Shown in pieces: positions 54,168-63,350 of a stretch of 64,000 nt of DNA; the stretch's first letter is position 1; each line of letters begins with the position of its first letter. Origin of the DNA: Microcoleus vaginatus PCC 9802. Lineage in GTDB: Bacteria > Cyanobacteriota > Cyanobacteriia > Cyanobacteriales > Microcoleaceae. The position numbers were made by a program, and so were the translations under genes. The notes under the pieces are model-generated. The model was not told the DNA's origin, ran no database searches, and worked only from the letters and a program-made list of their open reading frames with translations. The DNA lies in the NCBI GenBank assembly GCA_022701275.1, contig CP031740.1:3545001-3609000 (forward strand), in the 5' to 3' direction.

Positions 54168-56359
54168 AGATTTGGCAAAAATTTTTTGGTTCTTCTGTAA
54201 TAACTTTAGGGATGATTATCATTGCCCTAGGAATGAGTAACATAGTGCTAGGACGCGCACGTAATGTGGTAGAAAAGGCACATTATAAAAGCCTGAAATT
54301 GATGGGGAATGCTCAAACTATAGATTCTCTCCTAGCGCGTCAAATTATTACATTAAAAGATTTGTTAGTGCTAGAAAATCCTCAAGTCAAAATTGCCGAA
54401 TATGAAACGGAAAAGCAAAAATTTTTATCTATCTTAGATGAAATGCAAAAACTCAGTCCCGCCACTAAAGAATTAGATATTGTGTATCGTCGCTATCAAA
54501 CTTTTGATCGGTTGGCTACCGAAATTAGTCAATCGGTTATTGCCCAAAATATTCGACCTCTAGCAGAGGTTAAGGAAGACTATAGGTCTATCAACACTTT
54601 TAACAGAGACATTAATTTTTTTACTTCTAAGATTATTAAAATTTTCCAAGAACAGCAAAAACAAGCTGTTAAAGAAGGGGAAAATCTCAATCAAACTGAG
54701 GAAATAGTCAAGTGGGGAATTCTTCTTTTTACTTTGCTAGTTCTTACGGGGCAGTTTTTCTTAATTCTATTACCTGCTGTGTGGTCTATCAAAAAACTTC
54801 AGGCAGGAGTAGCGACAATTAGAGAGGGTAATCTGGACTACAGATTAGACATCCAGACTGGTGATGAAGTCGAGCAATTAGCCAGCGAGTTCAACCGCAT
54901 GACTGTCAAGCTAGCAGAATCTTATCGCGATTTGGAGGCAAAAAAGGATTATGCCAATGCGGCAAACCAAGCTAAAAGCGAATTTTTAGCTAACATGAGC
55001 CACGAACTCCGCACACCTCTCAACGGGATTCTCGGTTATGCTCAAATTCTGGGACGCTCCAAAGTTATCCCCGAAAAAGAACGTCACGGTGTGAATATTA
55101 TTCACCAGTGCGGGTCTCACTTACTGACATTAATCAACGACGTTTTAGACCTCTCCAAAATCGAAGCCCGCAAACTAGAACTTACCCCCAAAGCCATTTA
55201 CTTACCATCCTTCCTGCAAGGAGTAGTAGAAATCTGTCGAGTGCGTTCTGACCAAAAAGGTATCGATTTCATTTATCAACCAGATCCCAACTTACCCACA
55301 GGGATTAAAACTGACGAAAAACGACTCCGCCAAGTGCTGCTCAATCTCTTAGGAAACGCGATTAAATTCACCGACCAAGGCAGCATCACCCTCAAAGTAG
55401 AAGCGATAGAATCAAATGCAACTATGCCCTTGCCTCGGCTCAAATTCCAAGTGATAGATACAGGAGTCGGCATCGCATCTGACCAAGTAAACAAACTATT
55501 CCAAGCCTTTGAACAAGTAGGCGATCGCAAACGCCAATCGGAAGGCACAGGCTTAGGTTTAGCCATCAGCCAAAGAATTGTGCAATTAATGGGCGGAGAA
55601 ATTCAAGTTGAGAGTCAGCTTGGGGTAGGCAGCACCTTCTACTTTGAGGTAGCACTGCCAATCGCCACAGACTGGGCACAAAAAAGTTCAGTCAAAGACG
55701 GACGCACCATCATCGGTTATGAAGGTGCATCGCGTCATATTCTAATTGTGGATGACCGCTGGGAAAATCGCTCAGTGTTGGTAAACCTGCTGGAGCCAAT
55801 AGGGTTTACGTTTACCGAAGCGGAGAATGGTCAAGCAGGCTTAGAGAAAGCCAGAGAAAAACTGCCAGATTTGGTCATTACTGACTTAGCGATGCCGATA
55901 ATGGGTGGATTTGAACTGCTCAAACAGTTACGCAACTCAGAGGAGTTAAAACACTTGAAAGTGCTTGTATCGTCAGCATCAGTAGCGCAAATAGATCAAC
56001 AGATGAGTATAGAAGCAGGAGGGGATGATTTTCTGACCAAACCCGTTGATGCAGAGGAGTTGTTGATGTTGTTGGCCAAGCATTTACAACTCACCTGGAA
56101 ATATGACGCAACTGAGTTAAGCACAAGCGATAATAAAGTATCCGCTACAGAACTAATTCCCCCATCGGCGGCGGACTTGCAAATTTTACTGGAACTCGCA
56201 CAGGATGGTCTGCTGAGACAACTGGCAGAAACCGCTGCAGAAATTGGGCAAAAGGATGAGCGTTATCAGTCCTTTATTCAGGAAGTAATACAATTAGCTA
56301 AGCAATTCCAAACAGAGAATATTGAGCAATTGATTCAAGAACACCTTACTGATACTTAA
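54164..56359 (+). CDS. Membrane hybrid histidine kinase with HAMP and receiver
   Basis: 731 residues. Helices at about 10-30 and 185-207 bracket an all-helical periplasmic sensor (about 31-184). HAMP about 208-262. HisKA with MSHELRTPLNGILGYAQIL (about 278-296). HATPase (about 385-505): NLLGNAIKF, DTGVGIASDQ, GTGLGLAISQR. Receiver (about 525-645): ILIVDDRWENRSVLV, LVITDLAMPIMGGFE, and TKPVDAEE. The final helical stretch (about 665-731) might be an HPt-like or dimer segment but lacks an obvious phospho-His. Overlaps the PhnD-like gene by four bases. The following receiver-kinase gene starts ten bases after its stop, so all three form one operon. Confidence 0.92.
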   Translation: MKIWQKFFGSSVITLGMIIIALGMSNIVLGRARNVVEKAHYKSLKLMGNAQTIDSLLARQIITLKDLLVLENPQVKIAEYETEKQKFLSILDEMQKLSPATKELDIVYRRYQTFDRLATEISQSVIAQNIRPLAEVKEDYRSINTFNRDINFFTSKIIKIFQEQQKQAVKEGENLNQTEEIVKWGILLFTLLVLTGQFFLILLPAVWSIKKLQAGVATIREGNLDYRLDIQTGDEVEQLASEFNRMTVKLAESYRDLEAKKDYANAANQAKSEFLANMSHELRTPLNGILGYAQILGRSKVIPEKERHGVNIIHQCGSHLLTLINDVLDLSKIEARKLELTPKAIYLPSFLQGVVEICRVRSDQKGIDFIYQPDPNLPTGIKTDEKRLRQVLLNLLGNAIKFTDQGSITLKVEAIESNATMPLPRLKFQVIDTGVGIASDQVNKLFQAFEQVGDRKRQSEGTGLGLAISQRIVQLMGGEIQVESQLGVGSTFYFEVALPIATDWAQKSSVKDGRTIIGYEGASRHILIVDDRWENRSVLVNLLEPIGFTFTEAENGQAGLEKAREKLPDLVITDLAMPIMGGFELLKQLRNSEELKHLKVLVSSASVAQIDQQMSIEAGGDDFLTKPVDAEELLMLLAKHLQLTWKYDATELSTSDNKVSATELIPPSAADLQILLELAQDGLLRQLAETAAEIGQKDERYQSFIQEVIQLAKQFQTENIEQLIQEHLTDT

Positions 56360-56368
56360 GATTGAAGG

Positions 56369-57652
56369 ATGACTATGACAACGGGTTTAACTGGCTTAAT
56401 TTTAATCGTTGATGATACTCCCAGCAATCTGGATGTCATCTCGGAAGCGTTGAGCAATGCGGGGTATAAGGTGGCAATCGCTACCAGTGGCGAACGCGCT
56501 CTGCAACAAGTTGAGCGGCGACCGCCCGATCTGATTTTACTGGATGTGATGATGCCCGGAATTGATGGATTTGAAACCTGTCAACGCCTTAAAGCTAATT
56601 CCAAAACTTGCGATATTCCAGTTATGTTTATGACTGCTCTGGCGGATGTAGACAACAAAGTTAAAGGGCTTAACCTTGGTGCAGTAGACTACGTTACCAA
56701 GCCCTTCCAAGAACAAGAAGTGTTAGTGCGAGTGAAAACTCATTTACAGTTGCGTCTCTTGACTCAGAATTTAGAACAGCAAGTGGCTCAAAAAACTGCT
56801 GAATTACGAGCAGCTCAGCTCCAAATCATTCAACGCGAAAAATTGTCTGCTCTGGGTAACTTGGTGGCTGGTGTTGCCCACGAAATTAATAACCCTGTTG
56901 GCTTTCTTTATGGCAATATTCAGCCCGCTTTAGATTATATTAAAGATTTGTTTGGATTGCTGGATTTAGTTCACCAAGAATCTGCTAACTTCAGTGCGGC
57001 AATTCAAGAGGAAATTGATGCGATTAACCTCGAATACATCCGCGAAGACTTACCCAAGTTAATTGGCTCAATGCAAGAAGGAGTAAACCGGATTAAAGAC
57101 ATTAGTACCAGCTTGCGGACATTTTCTCGTGCTGATAGCGATCGCCCCATTGCTTGCAACATTCACGATGGTATTGATAGTACAATTATGATCCTCAAAC
57201 ATCGCCTCATAGCTTCTGATACTCGTCCAGACATTCAAGCGATCAAAGAGTATGGGAATCTACCACAAGTAGAATGTTATCCAGGACAATTAAATCAGGT
57301 ATTTATGAACCTGTTGGCTAATGCGATCGATGCTTTAGAAGAATCCAATACGGGACGTAGTTATGCTGAAATTAAAATTAATCCTAATCAAATTATTATC
57401 CAGACTGAATTATCGGAAGATCGGCAGAAAGCAATAATTCGTATCAAAGATAACGGTATTGGCATGAGTGAGACGGTGCGGCAGAAGGTTTTTGATGAGT
57501 TATTTACTACCAAGGAAGTAGGGAAAGGGACGGGGTTGGGATTGGCGATCGCACGGCAGATTGTGGTTGAGAAACACGGCGGTACAATCGAGGTAAATTC
57601 TGTATTGAGAGAAGGGACGGAGTTTACAATTTTATTGCCGATGAAAGGATAA
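56369..57652 (+). CDS. Receiver - histidine kinase fusion
   Basis: 427 residues. The second ATG (56375) has AAGGA five bases upstream and may be the real start, costing two residues. Receiver (about 9-125): LILIVDDTPSNLDV, LILLDVMMPGIDGFE and YVTKPFQEQE. Coiled coil (about 130-160). Kinase (about 160-427): KLSALGNLVAGVAHEINNPV with the His, NLLANAIDALEES, DNGIGMS, GTGLGLAIARQ. The kinase half is closely similar to those at the ends of the multi-kinases, and its last 160 bases are almost identical to the end of the 57826 gene. It can receive phosphate from the hybrid kinase before it and pass on a signal through its own kinase. Confidence 0.92.
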   Translation: MTMTTGLTGLILIVDDTPSNLDVISEALSNAGYKVAIATSGERALQQVERRPPDLILLDVMMPGIDGFETCQRLKANSKTCDIPVMFMTALADVDNKVKGLNLGAVDYVTKPFQEQEVLVRVKTHLQLRLLTQNLEQQVAQKTAELRAAQLQIIQREKLSALGNLVAGVAHEINNPVGFLYGNIQPALDYIKDLFGLLDLVHQESANFSAAIQEEIDAINLEYIREDLPKLIGSMQEGVNRIKDISTSLRTFSRADSDRPIACNIHDGIDSTIMILKHRLIASDTRPDIQAIKEYGNLPQVECYPGQLNQVFMNLLANAIDALEESNTGRSYAEIKINPNQIIIQTELSEDRQKAIIRIKDNGIGMSETVRQKVFDELFTTKEVGKGTGLGLAIARQIVVEKHGGTIEVNSVLREGTEFTILLPMKG

Positions 57653-57769
57653 AACTATCTTGATAAATCGCCATCTTTCTGTTCAAAAGTGAAAAAGAAT
57701 AAAAGCGGTAGAGTCGGTCGCCTGGGGATTTCGCAGTTCTATTTTCCTCAGACTCGACCAAGAAAAGTG

Positions 57770-57775
57770 TATACT
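57770..57775 (+). promoter_or_regulatory. Possible -10 (TATACT) of multi-kinase gene
   Basis: TATACT, 51 bases before the GTG, repeated exactly at 63295-63300 in the duplicated spacer. No good -35 at 16-18 bases. Confidence 0.3.
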
Positions 57776-57825
57776 TAGCTACAAGAGTCAATGTCTAAGA
57801 TGGAATAATCCAGAGGAGTGCAGCA

Positions 57826-60800
57826 GTGGATTTGACGAACCGAATTTCGGGATATCATCTGGTTGAGCAACTATACTGCGGTTCGAGAACCCTAGTTTAT
57901 CGAGCCATCCGAGAGATCGATCGGCTTCCGGTTGTCATTAAACTATTAAATCGAGACTATCCCAGCTTCAGCGAACTGCTGCAATTCCGCAACCAGTATA
58001 CTATCGCCAAAAACCTACGTCTGCCTGGAGTCGTTGAACCCTACAATTTGGAATCCTATCGCCACAGCTATGCCCTAGTAATGGAGGATTTTGGCGGTAT
58101 TTCTCTGCGAGACTACGCCCAAGAAGCCTCGCTGAATCTAACAGAAATCTTGGCAATTGCCCTTCAAGTAACTGACATCCTTGACGGACTGTACCGAAAC
58201 AGAGTCATTCATAAAGATATTAAGCCAGCTAACGTCCTGATTCATCCCAAAACTAAACAAATTAAACTCATAGACTTTAGCATCGCCTCCCTACTGCCGA
58301 GAGAAACTCAAGAAATTCAAAATCCCAACGTTTTAGAAGGAACCCTCGCCTATATTTCTCCCGAACAAACTGGACGAATGAACCGAGGCATCGACTACCG
58401 CACCGACTTTTATTCTCTGGGAGTAACCTTTTACGAACTGCTGACAGGAAAACTGCCATTTGAATGTGACGACCCGATGGAGTTGGTTCACTGCCATATT
58501 GCCAAACAACCTCCTTCAATAAACAGCAAAGAAATCCCGCAGGTGGTTTCGGATATTGTCATGAAGCTGATGGCAAAAAATGCCGAAAAACGCTATCAAA
58601 GTGCATTAGGATTGAAGCACGATTTAGAGATTTGTCTGGCTCAATTACAAAAAACGGGTAACATTGAGACGTTGGCATTGGGAACGCGGGATATAACAGA
58701 CCGTTTCCTCATCCCCGAAAAGCTATACGGCAGAGAAACTGAAATTGAGAATTTATTAGCGGCCTTTGAACGAGTTAGCACTGGCAGCACCGAAATGATG
58801 CTCGTGGCAGGTTTTTCTGGCATTGGCAAAACGGCAGTAGTGAATGAAGTTCATAAGCCGATTGTTCGTCAGCGCGGTTATTTTATTAAAGGCAAATACG
58901 ACCAATTTCAGCGGAATATTCCGTTTTCGGCTTTTGTGCAAGCCTTCCGGGATTTGATGGGACAATTGCTATCAGAATCGGACGCTCAGTTACAAAGCTG
59001 GAAAACCAGGATTCTGTCAACAGTTGGAGACAACGGGCAAGTCTTGATAGAGGTGATTCCTGAATTAGAACGCATCATTGGCACTCAACCCCCTGCACCA
59101 GAACTGTCGGGAAGTGCAGCACAAAATCGCTTCAATCTGCTAATGCAGAAATTTGTGCAAGTGTTTACCACAGCAGAACATCCCTTAGTGATATTTTTGG
59201 ATGATTTGCAGTGGGCAGATTCGGCATCTTTTAAGTTATTGCAACTGTTGATGCAAGATACAGGGCATCTGTTGGTGTTGGGTGCTTATCGGGATAATGA
59301 AGTGTCGCCCGTTCACCCGTTTATCCTGACAGTGGATGAGATTATTAAGTCTGGGGCGAGGGTGCATACTATTACACTGCAACCGTTGAGTTTAGCGGAT
59401 ATGAATCAGTTGGTAGCGGATACACTGAATTGCGATTTTCCTATTGCTAAACCAGTGACAGAATTGGTGTATCAAAAAACTCAGGGCAATCCTTTCTTTG
59501 CCACCCAGTTCCTTAAGGGGTTACATGACGATGGGTTGATTGCCTTTGATGGGAATATACGGTATTGGCAGTGCGATATTGCTCAAGTAAAAGCTTTAGC
59601 TATCACCGATGACGTGGTGGAGTTTATGGCACTGCAATTGCAGAAGCTACCGACACAAACTCAGGAACTTCTCAAGTTAGCTGCTTGTATTGGATCGCAG
59701 TTTGATTTAGATACTTTGGCGATAGTTTCAGAAAAGTCACCTGAAGAAACGGCGGCTGATTTGTGGAAAGCTTTACAAGAAGGCTTGCTCGTCCCCACCA
59801 CCGAAATCTATAAATTCTTCACCCCAAGTGATGAGATAGCTACTGTTAACCAAGCTGCTGCTAATGCAAATTACAAATTCCTACACGATCGCGTCCAGCA
59901 AGCCGCATATTCGCTAATTCATGATTCGCAGAAAAAAGCAACTCATCTGAAAATTGGACAGTTACTCCAGCAAAAGTGCGCCGAGATAGAGCAAGAGGAA
60001 AAACTGTTTGATATTGTCGGGCATTTGAATCGAGGAATTGAGTTAATCACCCAACCGACCGAACGAGAAGCCTTAGCTAAACTAAACTTGGCAGCCGGTT
60101 GTAAAGCCAGAAAATCTACCGCCTACACCGCCGCCAGAGTTTATCTGCAAGTGGGGGTTGAGCTACTGAGGGCCAACTGCTGGCAAAGCCAGTATGAATT
60201 GACCGTGAACCTGTATGTTGCTGCTGCTGAAGCCGCCTATTTGAATGCTGACTTTGATGGCATGGAACAGATTGCAGCACAAGTGTTAGAGAATGCACAG
60301 ACAATCTTAGACAAAATCAAAATTTACGAAATTCAAATCGCTGCCCAGACAGCACAGAGCAAGTCACTAGAAGCCATTGCAGTAGCAAGAGATGCACTCT
60401 GGCAATTGGGGATTGAACTACCCAGTGCACCTGATGAAGCCTTGATTAGCCAAGCGCTACAAGCCGTTGCCAGCCAACTCCAAGGTAGACGGATTGAAGA
60501 CCTAGCTAATCTGCCGATGATAACTGAGGCCAAGGCTCAGGCTGCCATGCCACTGTTAGGAACGTTATATTCTCCCATCTTTTTGGGAATGCCGGGTTTG
60601 CTGCCCCTACTTAGCTGCAAGATGGTGAGTTTATCGCTCTCCTTTGGGAATGCGCCAGCATCGACGGTGGGGTATGGCATTCACGGACTGGTGTTGTGTG
60701 CCTTTTTGGGAGAGGTGGAAACCGGATATGCCTTTGGTAAATTGGCACTCTTACTGCTCGATAGGTTCAATGTCCGGGAATTCAAGTCCATGATTCTGAA

Positions 60801-63177
60801 TCTATTTGGAGCCTTTATTCAGCATCGTCAGGAACCTCTGAGGGCAGTGATGCTGACGACGAAAGATAGCTATACGGCTGGCATGGAAACTGGCGATTTT
60901 CTAAGCGCTGGCTATAGCATGGTCACTTACAGCTATATGAACTTTTTCAGTGGAGTAGAACTGAGCAATTTGGAATCAGAAATAGCAAGTTACAGCGCCG
61001 CCTTGGCTCAGGTAAAGCAATATTCGGCTCAGATTTATGTAGATATGGTGCGGCAGACGGTGAATAACTTAAAGGAAGTCGAGATTCTGTCGGATTGCTT
61101 AATCGGCGAAGCTTACGATGAAACAGTGATGATGCCCAAGCATAATCAGGATTATGAATTCACTGCGATCGCCGAGGTCTATATCTACAAACTGTTGCTT
61201 GCTTACTGCTTTGGTAACTACCAAGATGCGAGCAATTACATTAGCCAAGCCCAGCCATATTTGATAGCAGTACCGGGATGTATTTTTATTCCCATTTTCC
61301 ATTTTTATGCAGCCTTGACACACCTGGCGCTCTTCCCCACACATCCTGAAATTGAGCAAGGTGACATTCTCGCCTCTGTGGAAACCCATCAAACGACTCT
61401 GCACCAATGGGCGCAAAATGCTCCCATGAATCATCTGCATAAATGGTATTTGGTTGAAGCAGAACGGCAGCGGGTTTTGGGCAATAAAGCAGATGCACTT
61501 GAAATGTACGATCGCGCCATCCAACTCGCTCAAGATCATAAATTCATCAACGAAGAAGCCCTCGCCAACGAACTAGCAGCGAACTTCTACTTGGAATGGG
61601 GCAAAGAAAAAGTAGCGAGCGCCTACATGATTGAAGCGTATTATTGTTATGCCCGGTGGGGAGCTAAAGCCAAAATAGACGATTTGGAAAAAAGTTATCC
61701 TCGCCTACTCGGTATTATCCTTCAGCAAGCTCAATCCTTTAGTTCCTTTAAGGAAACGATCACTCGGGGAACGATTACTTATACCCACTCTTCTAGCAGC
61801 AACTGTGAATTTCTAGATTTGCCTACTCTGATCCAAGCCTCTCAAGCCATTTCTGGGGAAATTGAACTCGATAAACTCCTGACTACTCTTTTAAAAATAG
61901 CGATCGCGAATGCTGGGGCAACTAAGTGTGTCTTATTGCTCAAACAAAAACAGTATTTACAGGTAGCGGCTCTTGTAGCAGAGGGACAGGAACCTGAGCT
62001 ATTACCAGCAATACCTCTAGAATCAAGTCAGGATGTAGCGATTAGTTTGGTTAACAGTGTCAAGCGTAGTTTGAAACCTTTGGTAATAGTTGATGCTAGG
62101 GTAAGTTTCCAGGTTGCGGGCGATCGCTATATTGAACAGCACCAGCCGATAAGTGTTCTGTGTATTCCAATTCTTAATCAAGGGCAGTTGATCGGAGTTT
62201 TATACCTGGAAAATAACCTGACCGTAGGGGCGTTTACTAGCGATCGCATTCAAGTGCTAAATTGGCTGGCTTCTCAAGCGGCTATTTCCTTAGAAAATGC
62301 CCGTTTGTATCAAGAATCTCAACAAGCATTTACCCATCTCAAACAGGCACAGATAAAAATAGTTCAAAGCGAAAAAATGTCAGCGTTGGGAAACTTAGTG
62401 GCTGGGGTTGCTCACGAAATTAATAATCCAGTTGGTTTTCTGGGTGGTAATATTCAACCCGCCTTAGATTATATCAAAGATTTGTTTGGATTGCTCGATT
62501 TGTATGAACAAAAATATCCGCAACTCGATCCAGAGATTCAAGAAGAAATCGAGAACATCGAGCTTGACTACATCCGGGAAGATTTACCGAAATTAGTAGG
62601 TTCGATGCGGGAAGGCGTGAAGCGGATTCGGGATATTAGTACCAGTCTACGAACCTTCTCCCGTGCCGATACTAACTATCCCGTAGCTTGTAATATCCAC
62701 GATGGCCTCGATAGCACCATTATGATCCTGAAACATCGCCTCAAGGCTAACGAAACTCGTCCAGAAATCAAAGTGATTAAGGAATACGGTAATTTGCCAC
62801 AAGTAGAGTGTTATGCCGGACAATTGAATCAAGTATTTATGAATTTGTTAGGTAATGCAATCGATGCTTTGGATGAATCAAATCAAGGACGAACTTATGC
62901 AGAAATCGCCAATCAAATTACAATTAAAACTGAAATTTATGAGGACAAAAAACAAGCGATGATTCGCATCAAAGATAACGGTATTGGCATGAGTGAAGCA
63001 GTGCGAGAGAATATTTTTGATGAGTTATTTACTACCAAGGAAGTAGGGAAAGGGACGGGGTTGGGATTGGCGATCGCACGGCAGATTGTGGTTGAGAAAC
63101 ACGGCGGTACAATCGAGGTAAATTCTGTATTGAGAGAAGGGACGGAGTTTACAATTTTATTGCCGATGAAAGGATAA
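57826..63177 (+). CDS. Multi-kinase: Ser/Thr kinase - AAA ATPase - TPR-like - GAF - His kinase
   Basis: 1783 residues from GTG, with GAGGAG about eight bases before it. Same plan as the 47141 protein but without the PAS between GAF and kinase, which accounts for most of the length difference. Ser/Thr kinase (about 1-265): VIHKDIKPANVLI, and DFS in place of DFG. ATPase P-loop GFSGIGKTAVV (about 330), Walker B VIFLDDLQWADS. Helical repeats with VEAERQRVLGNKADALEMYD. GAF (about 1345-1495). Kinase with MSALGNLVAGVAHEINNPVG (about 1515) and GTGLGLAIARQ. Central and C-terminal blocks are near-identical in DNA to the 47141 gene while others have diverged. The stop is followed by the duplicated spacer. 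Confidence 0.93.
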   Translation: MDLTNRISGYHLVEQLYCGSRTLVYRAIREIDRLPVVIKLLNRDYPSFSELLQFRNQYTIAKNLRLPGVVEPYNLESYRHSYALVMEDFGGISLRDYAQEASLNLTEILAIALQVTDILDGLYRNRVIHKDIKPANVLIHPKTKQIKLIDFSIASLLPRETQEIQNPNVLEGTLAYISPEQTGRMNRGIDYRTDFYSLGVTFYELLTGKLPFECDDPMELVHCHIAKQPPSINSKEIPQVVSDIVMKLMAKNAEKRYQSALGLKHDLEICLAQLQKTGNIETLALGTRDITDRFLIPEKLYGRETEIENLLAAFERVSTGSTEMMLVAGFSGIGKTAVVNEVHKPIVRQRGYFIKGKYDQFQRNIPFSAFVQAFRDLMGQLLSESDAQLQSWKTRILSTVGDNGQVLIEVIPELERIIGTQPPAPELSGSAAQNRFNLLMQKFVQVFTTAEHPLVIFLDDLQWADSASFKLLQLLMQDTGHLLVLGAYRDNEVSPVHPFILTVDEIIKSGARVHTITLQPLSLADMNQLVADTLNCDFPIAKPVTELVYQKTQGNPFFATQFLKGLHDDGLIAFDGNIRYWQCDIAQVKALAITDDVVEFMALQLQKLPTQTQELLKLAACIGSQFDLDTLAIVSEKSPEETAADLWKALQEGLLVPTTEIYKFFTPSDEIATVNQAAANANYKFLHDRVQQAAYSLIHDSQKKATHLKIGQLLQQKCAEIEQEEKLFDIVGHLNRGIELITQPTEREALAKLNLAAGCKARKSTAYTAARVYLQVGVELLRANCWQSQYELTVNLYVAAAEAAYLNADFDGMEQIAAQVLENAQTILDKIKIYEIQIAAQTAQSKSLEAIAVARDALWQLGIELPSAPDEALISQALQAVASQLQGRRIEDLANLPMITEAKAQAAMPLLGTLYSPIFLGMPGLLPLLSCKMVSLSLSFGNAPASTVGYGIHGLVLCAFLGEVETGYAFGKLALLLLDRFNVREFKSMILNLFGAFIQHRQEPLRAVMLTTKDSYTAGMETGDFLSAGYSMVTYSYMNFFSGVELSNLESEIASYSAALAQVKQYSAQIYVDMVRQTVNNLKEVEILSDCLIGEAYDETVMMPKHNQDYEFTAIAEVYIYKLLLAYCFGNYQDASNYISQAQPYLIAVPGCIFIPIFHFYAALTHLALFPTHPEIEQGDILASVETHQTTLHQWAQNAPMNHLHKWYLVEAERQRVLGNKADALEMYDRAIQLAQDHKFINEEALANELAANFYLEWGKEKVASAYMIEAYYCYARWGAKAKIDDLEKSYPRLLGIILQQAQSFSSFKETITRGTITYTHSSSSNCEFLDLPTLIQASQAISGEIELDKLLTTLLKIAIANAGATKCVLLLKQKQYLQVAALVAEGQEPELLPAIPLESSQDVAISLVNSVKRSLKPLVIVDARVSFQVAGDRYIEQHQPISVLCIPILNQGQLIGVLYLENNLTVGAFTSDRIQVLNWLASQAAISLENARLYQESQQAFTHLKQAQIKIVQSEKMSALGNLVAGVAHEINNPVGFLGGNIQPALDYIKDLFGLLDLYEQKYPQLDPEIQEEIENIELDYIREDLPKLVGSMREGVKRIRDISTSLRTFSRADTNYPVACNIHDGLDSTIMILKHRLKANETRPEIKVIKEYGNLPQVECYAGQLNQVFMNLLGNAIDALDESNQGRTYAEIANQITIKTEIYEDKKQAMIRIKDNGIGMSEAVRENIFDELFTTKEVGKGTGLGLAIARQIVVEKHGGTIEVNSVLREGTEFTILLPMKG

Positions 63178-63350
63178 AACTATCTTGAGAAATCGCCATC
63201 TTTCTGTTCAAAAGTGAAAAAGAATAAAAGCGCTAGAGTCGGTCGGCTGGGGATTTCGCAGTTTTATTTTCCTCAGACTCGACCAAGAAAAGTGTATACT
63301 TAGTTACAAGAGTCAATGTCTAAGATGGAATAATCCAGAGGAGTGGAGCA

